Assembly: GCA_024220525.1 (NCBI GenBank) | Contig: JAMYWO010000013.1 | Span: 14,062 to 66,072 of the forward strand | DNA from: Cochliopodium minus | Lineage: Eukaryota; Discosea; Himatismenida; Cochliopodiidae | DNA: 52,011 nt | Direction of reading: 5' to 3' | Shown: positions 21,972 to 34,338 of the stretch, piece by piece | How the letters are laid out: the number at the start of each line of letters is the position of its first letter | How positions within the stretch are numbered: the stretch's first letter is position 1 | Notes under the pieces: model-generated | What the model was told of the DNA's origin: nothing | Databases searched by the model: none | The model's input: only the letters and a program-made list of their open reading frames with translations | Translations under genes and position numbers: made by a program

Positions 21972-23290
21972 TCATTTCAAAACCTCCTTGGAAGATTTCA
22001 TCTCTCGCACGAGTAACTTGTTAGCCTGAGCAATTTTAGATTTACGGAATTTGTCAACAGATTTTTGGTCAAAAAGATTTCTTTTATTCTTGCAACAATC
22101 GGAATCACAAAAACAAGAATCCACATCACATTCCAACCCATTTTTAAAACAAAAACAATATTTAGTTCCGCAAAGATTTCTACTTGTTTGAGAACAACAG
22201 TTGCAACCCACGTCTTCTCTTGTTTTTCTCGTTTTTTCCAATTCCTTTTTCACTTTTTCCATCTCCTCCATTTCGTCCTCGTCTTCCACTGTTTTTTCTA
22301 GTATCTCTTTTCTTTTTCTTTCCGAAATCATATAAAGTCCCCTGTCTTTCTTCTTTTCAATTAATTTTTCTAAAAAATAAAAATAAAATAAGATTAAAAA
22401 TAAAATAAGATTAAAAAAAAAATAAAAAACAAAATTAAAAAAAATAAAAAAAAGTTACGGTATTTTTTTAGTTCGAATTCTTCTTCTTTGTTATATTCCC
22501 AACTTAGTCCTAGTGGATATCCTCCTTTACGTGGTACTCCGGATGATCCTCCATGTTTTCTTTCATAGTCTCGTACATATACTTTGGAGAACATAACGGT
22601 TTTTTTATTTATTTTTTCTTCAGTTTCTTCTTTTGGGTCTATTTCCTCTTTTTTTTTTTAAATTTTAGTTTTTTTTTTTCAATTTTAATTTGAGGATTTA
22701 TAAAATTATTATTTTATTATTATTTTCAATCAAAAATAAAATAAAATATTTTAAAATACGAAATAAAAATTATTTTCTCATTTGAGCTTAAATAATAAAT
22801 CCTTATTCAATAAAATTTCATTTAATTTCAAATTAAAACGATAATATTCAGTTTATTTAACCAAAATAAAATATATATAATCAAAAATAAAAAATATTTT
22901 TTTATAAATTTAGTTTTTTTTTACCTTCTTTATTTTTCTCTTCATTTATTTCCATTTCATTCATTTTTTTGTCAAGAGAGATTGATTTTGAGTTTATTTT
23001 GAAATCAGTTTGATTAATTGTTTTTCTCCTTTTGCTGGGGTAAAGGATTTCGTTGCTATTGTCCATTTTATATAAATTTAATCTTTCAATCAATTCAGTT
23101 TTTAAACCACCAACTTTTAATCCATACAATCTTAATTTTTCTCTCAGTTCTTTTACTGTTAAATTCGTTATATTTTCACTAATTTAAAAAATAAGTGAAA
23201 TTTTAGAAGGAAATGAATTAATATTCTTTTATATTATAAGAGAATTGAATCCAATTGAGAAAGAACTAACCTTTCTATTTGATTTTCCAT
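21972..23290 (-). CDS. SAP-domain protein of the CSRNP/AXUD1 type
   Basis: Four exons in phase (23290-23271, 23178-22925, 22647-22459, 22369-21972) encode 286 residues. Residues about 11-45 are a SAP DNA-binding helix-loop-helix (LTVKELREKLRLYGLKVGG, then LKTELIERL). Residues about 106-135 match the start of the cysteine/serine-rich nuclear protein domain (VYVRDYERKHGGSSGVPRKG, then GYPLGL). A charged coiled coil follows, then the cysteine cluster GCNCCS...LCGTKYCFCF...CDVDSCFCDSDCCKN (about 210-250), as in CSRNP proteins, which are nuclear transcription regulators in animals. The SAP domain in front is not part of the animal proteins as known to me. A nuclear DNA-binding role is likely. The gene ends with TGA. 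Confidence 0.82.
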
Positions 23291-23588
23291 TCAAAATTAA
23301 ATTTTTGTTTTTTCTCAATGTAAAATTATTGTTAAATAACGGTTTTTTTTTTTAATTTAAATTATTATTCAAAGAATATAAAATTTTTTTTTACTTGGAA
23401 ACTGAAACTATTTTTATTTATTTTTCTTGGTGATATTGTTAAAGAGAATAAGTGAAATGTTGCCATAATTGAGAAAGTAGTTTGTTAGAAGACAAAATTT
23501 TGAATCAATTCTTTTTCAAATTAAAGAAAAATTAAGAATAAATAGTTTTTATTTACATACTACTTTGTTCTATTTTCAAAGAACTTTT

Positions 23589-24218
23589 TTAAAGAATGAT
23601 ACAACAACTATTCAATTTCTTTGCATTATTGTAATATTTTTCTGTCAAACTACTTATTTCATCACTTTTTTGAAGCAAATCTTCTAGTTTTTCTCCTCTT
23701 CTCAAAATATCTTGAAGATTCAACAACATAATTTCCTTCACTTTCTTAATTTCTTTTGCAATTTTAAGGAGTTTATCAAATTCAAGAGGATCATTAAATT
23801 TTTTGATCAATTCTTCACATTTGGGGAAACTTAATTCTGTATCTTCTTTGATATTTGAAAGATTATGATTCAATTTTCTCCATTCTTTCTTTAATTCATC
23901 AATGAATTGATATGATATTCTGGAATTATATTCTTTTTCTGTTATGATGCTTATTGCGAGTCCATCGTTTTCAATATAAGCATGAATTATAAAATTATTG
24001 AGAGGATTTTCGTTATCTGTTTGATAGGTAAGACCACTGATTGAATTATTCTTTCCTCTTCCAGTTCTTGATACAATCAATCTAGTAGTGAAATTGCATG
24101 CTTCTTTGATTGATCCTCTCCCAAAATAGCTGTAATTTGAAAGATTATAATTTGCATAAATTCGAATAGGTTTCTCAGGATCATGTTTATATATAATAAC
24201 TGAAAGTATATTGGGCAT
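23589..24218 (-). CDS. YKT6: YKT6 R-SNARE
   Basis: An intronless ORF of 209 residues. An N-terminal longin domain (about residues 1-130; HDPEKPIRIYANYNLSNYSY) is followed by an R-SNARE helix (about 140-198) with the central arginine in DILRRGEKLEDLL. The C-terminus SCCIIL has the palmitoylation-type cysteine followed by a CaaX box for prenylation; there is no transmembrane anchor, exactly as in YKT6. The protein works in ER-Golgi, endosomal and vacuolar/autophagosome fusion, cycling between cytosol and membranes. It is the only intron-free recognised gene in this intron-rich stretch. Confidence 0.92.
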   Translation of the reverse strand: MPNILSVIIYKHDPEKPIRIYANYNLSNYSYFGRGSIKEACNFTTRLIVSRTGRGKNNSISGLTYQTDNENPLNNFIIHAYIENDGLAISIITEKEYNSRISYQFIDELKKEWRKLNHNLSNIKEDTELSFPKCEELIKKFNDPLEFDKLLKIAKEIKKVKEIMLLNLQDILRRGEKLEDLLQKSDEISSLTEKYYNNAKKLNSCCIIL

Positions 24219-24742
24219 TGTCCTTTTTAATTTTGTTTTTTTTGTTTAACTTTTTTCACATTTTTTTTTTTTTTTATTTATAAATTATTAGTGATAATTT
24301 TTGAAAATTCTTTTTAATCAGTTCCAAATCATTCTTTTATAAGTAATTATCTTTATTTCTTAAAATTTAATTTCTTCAACATAGATAAATATTCTGGTCA
24401 ATTCTTTTTTCGATGATAACCCAACAACCAAACAAAAAAACTTAACTATAATTTAACAGCAAAGTTTATTTGTCATTCACCTTCCTTTTTACAATTTATT
24501 GGAAACAGAATTATTAAAATATTTTTTGGTGGAGCGGAGATTTCAATTATCAAATATATAAAATTAAAAAGAATCAAATTAAATTTAGAAAACATGAATA
24601 AGAAGGATATTCATATGATATTGAAGAATGTTCCAAAAAACAAAATTTTTTTCGTTCAAATATATTTTATTTTAATAAATAAATAAAAAAACATTGTTAA
24701 ATAAATAAATAAATATATTTCAAAACGAATTATTGATCACTC
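24219..24742. other. Intergenic, nothing recognised
   Basis: 524 bp between the start of YKT6 and the 3' end of the zinc-cluster gene, both on the minus strand; YKT6 promoter elements are expected here. AT-rich, with no convincing ORF or RNA gene. Confidence 0.5.
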
Positions 24743-25394
24743 TCAAAAGGGAGTGGTAAACAATTCTGATTGTTGAAATGAATCCAAGAAAAAGAATTGA
24801 TTATGAATTTCTTGATTTGGAATATCCCGATCCACAGAATTTTGATTACTCTCCAAAGAAAAATCAATTTGATCCAAAGAAGAGCAGCTTTCACTTTCAA
24901 GATGGAATTCCCAATTATTATCAATAGGAACAAGGGTAAAATCTATCGGTTCCTCCTCGATATTTGGTTGTATATTTTCGAATTCTATTTTTATTTTTTT
25001 GTTGGTTTTTGATTCAGTCTTTTTGGTGATTGGTTTTCTATCCCTCTTTGTATTTCTCTTTGATTTTTCTTTGTTTTTTTTTGTTTTTTCTAACTCTTGT
25101 TTCTTTTTTCTCAAATTAGTAAGTGTGGTACCGAAAGGTCTTCCACGTTTTTTCTGTGATAGATTAATCTCGCATTTTATTCCTTTTTTTAAACAATGGG
25201 TACATGATGGTAGCATTTTATCGCATTTGTGATGAAGTCTTGCACAATTTTTACCTATTGTTGATTTGAAATAAGAAATCTATCAAAAAATTTTTCAATT
25301 ATTTTTTTTTATTACATGATAACTGTTGTACACCTTGATCCAATTGTATGTCTTTAATTTCATTCTTCAATATATCTGTAATATTTTCCATCAT
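24743..25394 (-). CDS. Zn2Cys6 (Gal4-type) transcription factor
   Basis: Two exons (25394-25316 and 25254-24743) encode 196 residues. The splice joins a T to GT and completes the first zinc-ligand codon, giving CKNCARLHHKCDKMLPSC and then THCLKKGIKC. The spacing C-x2-C-x6-C-x6-C-x2-C-x6-C (residues 27-54) is that of the fungal-type binuclear zinc cluster, which binds DNA through two Zn ions held by six cysteines. Right after it, KKRGRPFG resembles an AT-hook. A basic linker and an acidic Asp/Glu/Ser/Asn-rich C-terminus, which could activate transcription, complete the protein. Zn2Cys6 proteins are common in fungi and rare in amoebozoans. The gene stops at TGA. Confidence 0.87.
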
Positions 25395-26095
25395 GACCTT
25401 AGTTTTCTGATTAATTTCTATTTTTTTCCTTTGTTTTTTTTTTTATTTTTAAAAATTTAATGATTTAAAATTTTAAAAAATTATATTTTTTAAAATAAAA
25501 AAAGATTAAAATTATATTCTCAAAATTTATGAATCTATTTTTGAAATAACTTATTAAATTGCGTTGGATCACTCTTTTTCGACCAGAAATTCCAAACTTT
25601 ATCCCAATTTAATATTTTATTTAAAATATTATCTTGAAGAAAAAAATAACATCTTCTCCGTGCATTCAAAATAAATACTTTCAAATTGAAATAAATGCTT
25701 TATTTGAGATTAAAGGGTTTGAATCTTTCTAAAATCATAAAATCACTTTTGATAATTTGTGAAATAAATTAATAAATAAATAAAATTATAAAATGAAAAA
25801 ATAAATACTATTAATAAACTTTTTTTTTACCCAATCATTTGATAAATGAAATCTGATTGTTAAAAAATACATTCAAATTACTTTAATTGATTTATACTCT
25901 TTTGCGGGATTAAGATTATAAGAAATTTCTAATAATTCCACGGTGAAATTTAGTATTTTTCATTGAAATTTTGACTATAATTCAAATTTCTAAGCAAAAA
26001 GAAAATTTATAAAAATTAATTTGATATAGGTGCAATTTCAAAAGGTAAATGAGAAAAGAGAATTGAATTATAAATTAATTTATTTTCGTATTCAT
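25395..26095. other. 701-bp intergenic region with a possible gene fragment
   Basis: Lies between two minus-strand genes and must hold the zinc-cluster gene promoter. Apart from the coding-like stretch at 25535-25699, and weaker minus-strand exon-like pieces near 25840-25950 (an AG-bounded block ending at a GTAATT donor, then a short block ending at GTAAAAAA), nothing was identified. Confidence 0.4.
25535..25699 (-). CDS. Possible terminal exon of an unrecognised gene
   Basis: A minus-strand frame of 54 codons ends at TAG 25535-25537. It is rich in Trp, Arg, Lys and Cys (ARRRCYFFLQD, NWDKVWNFWSKKSDP), a composition unlike AT-rich non-coding sequence, which soon hits stops. It has no ATG and would be a last exon following an AG acceptor near 25698. 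Upstream exon-like pieces can be spliced only with effort, so the gene model is incomplete and chance openness is possible. Confidence 0.25.
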   Translation of the reverse strand, partial: SIYFNLKVFILNARRRCYFFLQDNILNKILNWDKVWNFWSKKSDPTQFNKLFQK

Positions 26096-27183
26096 TTATA
26101 TATTTTTTTTTTTTTGATATAAATGAACAATACGTATATTTGTATCCCTATAAATAGAATCATGTGATTCAAAAGGTATATTTTCTATAGTGAAAGATAA
26201 TTTTTGAGCTTCTTCAAGTAAGACAAAAGGAGCAATCTTATTTGGTCTGACTTTGAAACAAAGAATTATCAAAGAATCAAAATCTTTTGATAAACAATTC
26301 GTCAAAGTATCCAATAAATCAGGAACCCATTTTTCTTGATATAATAAATCTGAACCGATAATAACTTGAAAAGGCGGATTTAATTCTTTATGATGTGAAG
26401 AATTAGCCCAAGTCAATGGTTTTGCTATTACTTTCGATCCATTTGAAAAACTATTCAATTTTACATTTTTTTCCAACAAATCAATCAAAATTCTGTTTTC
26501 ATATTCTGTCACCAACACTTCTTTTGCTCCTAAAGCTGCAGCAACAAATCCTGTGATACCAGTACCCGATCCTAAATCAAGCACCCTTTTATCTTTCACC
26601 AATTCTGGATATTTTTCTAAATATTTTCCTTCGTTTGTTTTTTTTTTGTTTAATTTTTGAGAGAATTTTTTGGAATTTTTCAATACCCATTACTATTGCT
26701 GGATCCCAAATTACTCCACCAAGCTAATAAAATGAAAAATTAGAATTTGGAGAGTTTAACAAATGTTTATTTTGTTTCCCAAAACAGGATTAGGTATTAA
26801 ATGAAAGGTTATTTACTGTATCCTCTTCTATTATAGATAATTGTTCACATTCAACAAATTGAATAAGATCTCCTTTTGAATCTTCAACTGGCCATTTGAA
26901 TAATCTTCCAAGTTGATTCATATCATCTATGTTAAAAGATTAATATTCTTCCAATTTCAAATTATTATTGATTGGTATGATGGGGAGAGAATTATCACCT
27001 TCTAATTTTAAATGAACCCAACTTTTTAATTTAAAGAACATTTGATTCATATTTTAAATCAATTCTGAATTACCCAGGATCTAAAATATACTCTTTTCCA
27101 TAATCTTCATCTTCTGCTATGATGTAAACTCTAAATTCTTCCTCATTATCCTTTTGTTCACTCAATTCATTTTCCTCTTTCAT
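26096..27183 (-). CDS. METTL21-like protein-lysine methyltransferase
   Basis: Five exons in phase (27183-27074, 27021-26999, 26926-26817, 26723-26687, 26628-26096) give 270 residues; exon 2 is only 23 nt. After an acidic N-terminus comes the family entry motif LGGVIWDPAIVMGKYLEK, the SAM-binding motif VLDLGSGTGITG (about residues 108-119), the acidic VTEYENR strand end, and the GSDLLYQ motif (DxxY), the seven-beta-strand lysine methyltransferase signature of the METTL21/METTL22/VCP-KMT group. These enzymes trimethylate lysines of chaperones, elongation factors or p97; which target applies here cannot be told. The gene is divergent from NEMF with 157 bp between the starts. Confidence 0.85.
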
Positions 27184-27340
27184 TTTTTTTTATATTTCAA
27201 TTGTAAAATCAAAAATTTGAAAATTAATTCTTATTCAAATTGAATGAAGGTACATTTAAAACTCTGATTCCTTCTTTTTTCTTCATTTTTTAATGATAGA
27301 AATATTCCAAAGTTTTTAAAACTTTGAAAAAAAAAAAAAA
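27184..27340. promoter_or_regulatory. Short bidirectional promoter region
   Basis: 157 bp separate the start codons of the divergent methyltransferase and NEMF genes, so both promoters must share or abut here. The region is AT-rich with a poly-A run just before the NEMF ATG. No specific element was identified. Confidence 0.5.
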
Positions 27341-30300
27341 ATGAAAAATAGATTCTCTTCTTTTGATTTGACTGCAATTGTTACTGATTTAAAGAAATTA
27401 ATTGGCCTTCGTTGTTCAAATATTTATGATATCAACACCAAAACTTATCTTCTCAAATTATTTGGTCTTGAAAAACAAGTATTTTTGATGATTGAATCTG
27501 GTATTCGTATACATACCACAAATTTCAAAAGAGATAAAGCACAAATCCCTTCTGTATTTTGTTTCAAGGTATTAATTTTAAATTTTTAATTTCAGTATTT
27601 TTAATAAATCGAATTAGTTGATCTATTCTTTAATAATTTTGTTAAATACATTGATATTATCTTCAATAACCTTTTTTTAAATCTCCAAATTATTTTTCAG
27701 CTCAGAAAACATATAAGAACCAAAAGATTAAGTGATGTTAGACAATTGGGAATAGATAGAGTTATTGACTTTGTTTTTGGAACAGGAAAATCAGAACAAC
27801 ATTTATTAGTTGAATTATACGCAAATGGAAACATTTTGTTGACAGACGCTGAATACAAAATTCTCACCCTTTTGAGAACATACAAGGTGGATGATAATTT
27901 TGTTGCAACCAACAGAATTTATCCTGTTGACACTGCAAAAGAAATGTCCATCCCTGATTTTCAATTGGCCAAAGATGCTTTGAATAATTGTGATGATAAA
28001 GATACTCTTAAGAAAGTAATGGTTTCTATCATTGGTAAAAAAAAAAAAAGAGAGAAAATCTTTTATAAAAATATAATTTAATCCTCCTTTTGATCTATCT
28101 ATTCTGATTCATCATATTTTTTAAATTTTAACATTTCTTTATATTTTTAAATTTTCTTTACATTAAATTTTATTTTTTTTTTATTTTTTTTTTTCTGATA
28201 AAAACTCCTACAGTTTTGAGCTCAGAAATAGTGGAACATTGCATTTTGAAAAGTGGTTTGAAGCCAGGAAGAAAGCCAAAGGCTCAGCCTCTCACTGATG
28301 AAGAAGTTGAAAAGGTTATAACTTCTTTTAAAGAGGGAATTCAAATCATGAAGGATGCCGCTGAAAAAGGATGCAAAGGTTTTTTATTTTCATTTTATTT
28401 TAACTTTTAATTTTTTATCATATATTATTTTGTTATTTGATTTATTTTAATTTTTATCGTACTATTTTTTTTTTTAATCTGATTATTTTTTATTTTTTTT
28501 TATTTTTATTAATTTTAATATGATTGTTTGTTTTATTTTTTATTATTTATTTCTTTAAAAAAAGGATACATAACAGTGAAGGTGATGGATGTGCAAGAGA
28601 AAACGTCGAAGAAGAAAAAGAAAACGAGAGAAGAACAAACGAATGAGGAAGAAGCCAACATTCTCAAACAAATTCAATCTCATCACTCTTCTTCTTCTGG
28701 AAACTCTGGTGAATCCAACCTTATTGAAAATAATACCAACAACTCTAACGGTAACCTACACATCTCTTTTTCTTTTTTTAAATGTTTTTTTAATCATTTT
28801 TTAAAATCAATTTTAAAGTTTTTAATAAATGTAAAATTAATTTTTTTATTAAATTTGGGTTTTTAATGAATTTTTTAATATAATAATTTTTTTTTGAGTA
28901 AAAAAAACAAACCAATTCTAATGTTTAAATAAATAATAAAACTATATTTAAATCTTAATTTAGAATTTATATTGTTTTTTCATTAATTCAGTTTAGTGAT
29001 TTTAACATTATTTGTTCTTTCAATATTTTAATTATTATTTTTTAATTATTTTTTATTTTTTATTTTATTAAATATTTTAATTATTATAATTTTAAAAAAG
29101 AAATAAAAGAGGTGAAAGGAGAAGAAGAAGAAGTGGTAGGAGAAAAACCAAAAATGTACGAACAGTTTTTACCATACGTATTCGAACAATTTAAAAACAA
29201 GGAGATGGTAGAATATGAAAGTTTCATGCAGGCTTGTGACTTTTTCTTTACGGAAATAGAAAATCAAAAACAACAACAACAAAGTATAGAAAGAGATAAA
29301 AAAATAAACAGTAAAGTTGAAAAAGTTAAAAAAGCACACACCGTCAAAGTCAATGCTCTTCAAAACAAATCTACTTTGAATATCATGAAAGCCGAGTTGA
29401 TTGAGTATAATGTTGATGATGTTGAAAAGGCCATCTTGATCATCAAGAGTGGTGTTGGTAATCACAAAAATAAATAATAAAATAAAAATAAAAATAAAAA
29501 TAAAATAAAATAACAAATAATTATTAATCATTAAAAATAAACTCAAATAATTAAAAATAAAATAAATAAAAATAAATAAAAAAATTAATCATCAAAATAA
29601 ACTAAAATAAAAAAAAAATAAAATTTTAATTATTTTTAAACAAATCAAAACTATTTTTATTTTAATAGTAACCTAATTTTTTTTATCACGTTTAAATTCA
29701 CAACAAATATTTTTTTTTTAAATAATTTTTTTTTACAATATATTTTTTTGTCCAAAATAATTTTTTAATTTTTTTAATTATTTTTAATTATTTTTAATTA
29801 TTTTTTAATTATTTTTAATAATTTTCTGATTATTTTTAATAATTTTCTGATTATTTAATTTAATTTTTATTTTTAAAATTTTTAATTTTAGATAATAAAC
29901 TGGATTGGAACGAGTTGAAGAGATTGTTGAAAGAAAGTAAAAAAGAAGGAAATTACATAGCATCTCTCATCCATTCCCTCAACTTTGAGAAAAACACAAT
30001 GAACCTTTTACTTGCCCCCAAACTTTACGAATTCAACGAAGAAAATGAAGAAAATGATGAAAAAAATGAAAAAATCCTCTCACAACCTCCCATTCAAGTT
30101 GAAATTGATTTCCTCATTTCTGCTCATTTGAATGCTCAAAAATATTATCACTTAAGTAAACTTGCTAATACCAAAAAAGAAAAAACTCTCAACATGGCTG
30201 GTGTTGCCATCAAACAAGGTTTTTTTTTTAATTTTTTTTTTAATTTTTTATTTTTTTATTTTTGAAAATTTAATGAATGATGTTTCAAATTTTTTATTAT

Positions 30301-33300
30301 CTTCTGTTACACTAAAAATCAATATTTATTAAAAAAAAAATTAATTAATATTTGTTCAAATAATTTTATTCTTTTATTTTTCACTTGATTTTTGAGATTG
30401 AACACTTGATTTCCTTTGTTCAAAATTTTTAAATTATTCTGTCTTTAAATGATCTTTTAAATTCAATATTATTTTTCTTTATCTAAATCATTTTTAATAA
30501 TTTTTAATTTTCAAAATTATTTTTTTTTTTATGATTTTTTAAAATAATTATTTATTTCTAAAATATTAATTTAAATTTATAATTTATTCATTTTGATTTT
30601 TAAAATAATTTTTAATTTCTAAAATATTATTTTCAATTTCTTAAATATTATTTTTATTTGATTTTTCAATAAATTAATGAAATATTTTATTGAAAAAATA
30701 TTTCATGGTTTTATCAGCATGATTTAAATTTGAAATAAATTTTTTTAAAATTATTTTTAAAAAATGTGAAATAGCGGAGAAAACAGCAGAGAGGACATCA
30801 AAGGAAATAAAAGTGGGAAAGGAGATAAAAGAGTTGAGAAAAACATTTTGGTTTGAAAAATTCAATTGGTTCATCACCACTGAAAACTACCTCGTCATTG
30901 CTGGTCGTGATGCTCAACAAAATGAGCTCATCGTTAAAAGATACATGGAGAAAAATGATGTTTATGTTCATGCTGAAGTTCATGGTGCTGCTTCCTGTGT
31001 CATCAAAAATTATACTGGGTATATTTTTTTTTTTAAAAAAAATAAAAAATTAAAAAAATATTTTTAAAAGTCATTAATTTATTTTTATTAATTATTATTT
31101 TCATTTTTTTATTTTTTGTTAATCTTAATTTTTTAAAATTATTTTTATTATTTTTTTAATTTTTTTAATTTTTACAATTTTTTTATTCATTTTATTTTAT
31201 TATTAATTTTTTTTAAAAAAGAAATGCTATTTCTCCAATCTCTTTGGAACAAGCAGGTTATTTTTGTGTATGCAGAAGTAAAGCATGGCAATCCAAGACC
31301 ATTGCTTCTGCTTATTGGGTAAAAAATAAAAACAAAAAAAAATCTTTTAAATTAAAAAATATTTTAAATAAAAAAAAAAAATGATTAAAAAATATTTAAA
31401 ATAAAAATAATCAAAAAAAAATATTTAAAATAAAAATCAAAAAATATAATGTAAAAAATAAAAAAAATTATCAAAAATATTTTAAATAAAAAAATAAAAA
31501 ATAAAAAAATGATTAAAAAATATTTGAAATAAAAAAAAAGGTGTATCCAGATCAAGTATCGAAGACAGCACAAACAGGAGAGTATTTGTCGACAGGATCA
31601 TTCATGATAAGGGGTAAAAAAAACTTTTTGGAGCCAACAAACTTGGTGATGGGGTTGGGAATATTTTTTTATTTGGATGATGAAAGTTGGTCCAATAATC
31701 ACCGAGGTGAACGTTCTGTCAAACTTCTCATTGATGATTCTTTCTCCCCTTCTTCTTTTCCTTCTTCTTCTCCCTTCTCTCCTGTAATTATCAAAATAAA
31801 ATAAAATAATTTTATTTTATTTTATTTTAGTATTTATTTAATTAATTTATTTTATTATTATTTTATTTTATAATTTTAATTTATTATTTTTTATTTTATT
31901 ATATTATTATTTTATTATTATTTTATTATTATTATTTTATCATATTTATTTTATTATTTTCATTTTATATCCATTAATATTTCATTTTGATTATTTTATC
32001 ATCATTAATATGTTTTATTTTTATCACCTAATCTTTTAATCATCATTAATATTTCATTTTTTTTTTAATTTTATCAAGATAGTTTTATTTTTTTATTCTT
32101 ATTTTTGTTACTAAATTTTTTTAATTATCATTTTTATAATTTCTAAATGTTTTTGTTTAATAAAAATTTTATTATTATAATTTAATTTTATTATAATTTA
32201 ATTTTTTTTATTAAAATGATATTAATTCATTTGTTATTACAGTTTCATATTTTTCATATTTTTTATTTTATAAATTATATATTATGATTTATTTGATTTT
32301 TTATGCATAAATATTCATCTTTTTTCATTCTTTAAAATTTTAATTTTAATTTAATTTTAATTTTATTTTATTTTATTTTATTATAGGAAGTTACAGAAGG
32401 GGAAGAAACACCAACAGAACAACCATCCATTATTGAGAACAACGTAGTCCCTCAAAATAACATTGGAACCACCGAAATTAACAATGATAAAAATAATGAT
32501 AAAAATAATAATAAAAAAATTGATAAAACTGATAAAAATAATAAAAATAATAAAAATAAAAATAATAACAAAAAGGATAAAAATAACAATAAAAAAGACA
32601 AAAACAATAAAAATAATAAGAATGAAAAAAACAACAAAAAACAAGTCAAAATGGTTGAAAAGGAAGAAAATCTTCAACAAGATGACGTAACTTTACTTTT
32701 TTAATTCTATTTATAATTTTATTTTATTTTAATTCTATTTTATTTTATTTTATTTTAATTTAAATTTTATTCATTTTAATTTCGTTTCATTTTATTTAAA
32801 TTAATTATTTAAATTATTTTTCAATTAACTTTAAATAATTTAACTTTTTTTTGTTTTTCTTATTACAAAAACTAAATAATTTTTTTTTTTAAAAAAAAAA
32901 TTTTCTTTTAAAAAAAAAAGGAGGATAAAAAAGAAGAAGAAGAGGAAGAAGAAAAAGAAGAAGAGGAAGAAGTAAACAAATCAAGTCAGTTGGATCATAA
33001 ACTGATGAGTTCTTACACCCTCACATTGGGAGGAGATGATGAAAACAATGAAGAAGGAGAAGGAGAAGGAGGCGAAGGAGAAGGAGAAGAAAAGGGGGGG
33101 AAACATAAAGCCGCCAAAAAAAAATTGAGCAGAGCACAAAGAAAACAACTTAAAAACACCCAAAAAAATCCTCAGTATGATCCTCTTCTTGAAAAAATCA
33201 AAAATCAACCAAAAGACAAAAAAACCACTGAAGATAAAGTTCCTAGAAGAAGCAAAAAGAAAAAAGGAAACCAAAACAGATTGGACGAAGAAGATTACCA

Positions 33301-34206
33301 AGATCAACTTCTCGCTAAAAAAGTTTTGGGTATCAAAGTGGATGAAAATCTTCCCCTTCCTAATGACGATGAAGAAGAAGAAGAAGAAAACGGGGATGTT
33401 GTAGAAGAGGGAGAAGAAAATGTAGGAGAGGGAGAAGAAGGAAATGAAGAGGGAGTTGAAGGTTTTTTTTTTCTTCAAAAAAAAAAATCTATTTTCTTTT
33501 TTTTTATTTTCAAAATTCCTTGTTTGTCTTTAAAAAATTCTTTTTTATTTTTCATTTTATTTTTCATTTTATTTGAAATTGCATTTTCTTTATGTTTTTT
33601 ATAAAATTTATTATTTTTTTTCTTTCAGGGGAAGAGGATGTTGGGGAGGGAGAAAGAGGTGTAGAAGAAGGAGAAGGTGATGAAGGAAAAGAAGACATTC
33701 AAGAAGAAGGAGGAGAAGAAGAAGGGGGTGTAGAGGGAGGTAAAAAGAAAGAAGTTCCAAACTTTGAAAGAAGAGAGAGAAGAGAAAAAGAAAAAAAAGA
33801 ATTGGCTCTCATTTCTGAACAAGAAAAAATAAACATTGTCTCTGATGTCATCAAATCTCAAAGCGAACAAATAGATAAACTCACAGGTATGCCCAAAAAA
33901 GAAGATGTTTTACTTTTTGCCATTCCCATGTGTGCTCCTTACCATGCTTTGCAAAATTTCAAGTATAAAGTGAAATTAACACCTGGTAAAACGACTAGAG
34001 GTACTGCCAGAAAGAATGCCACCAACTACTTTCTTAAATTGGACACTGCCACTGATCGTGAACGTGATTTGATCAAGCATCTCAATGAAGGTCAAGTCAC
34101 AAGTGCTATTTTGGGTGATGTCACTGTTTCTTTCCCTTCTGTTGTCACCAACAACAAAAAGAAATCATCCAACCCCAAAAAGAAAAACAAAAACAAAAAC
34201 AAATAA
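27341..34206 (+). CDS. NEMF: NEMF/Rqc2 (Tae2) ribosome quality-control factor
   Basis: Twelve exons (27341-27568, 27701-28034, 28214-28378, 28565-28750, 29101-29457, 29892-30218, 30775-31018, 31222-31318, 31541-31783, 32387-32686, 32921-33461, 33629-34206) sum to exactly 1200 codons. The NFACT-N domain starts at [17 protein letters not shown] and includes [21 protein letters not shown] coiled-coil middle follows, then the NFACT-R domain with [20 protein letters not shown] and [17 protein letters not shown], Lys/Glu-rich linkers and the C-terminal NFACT-C domain ([20 protein letters not shown], then [14 protein letters not shown]). NEMF binds stalled 60S subunits with peptidyl-tRNA, recruits Listerin and directs C-terminal tailing of nascent chains. 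Human NEMF is 1076 residues; the extra length lies in acidic and Asn/Lys-rich insertions. Confidence 0.93.
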
Positions 34207-34338
34207 TTCAATTCAATTCAATCTCAATTAAATCCAAATTTATTCAAAAACTTGACTCTCATGTTTCTTTTTTTTTTTACAAACTTACATGGATCTGTTT
34301 AATAGTAACTTTAAATAAATTCAAATAACAAAAAAAAA

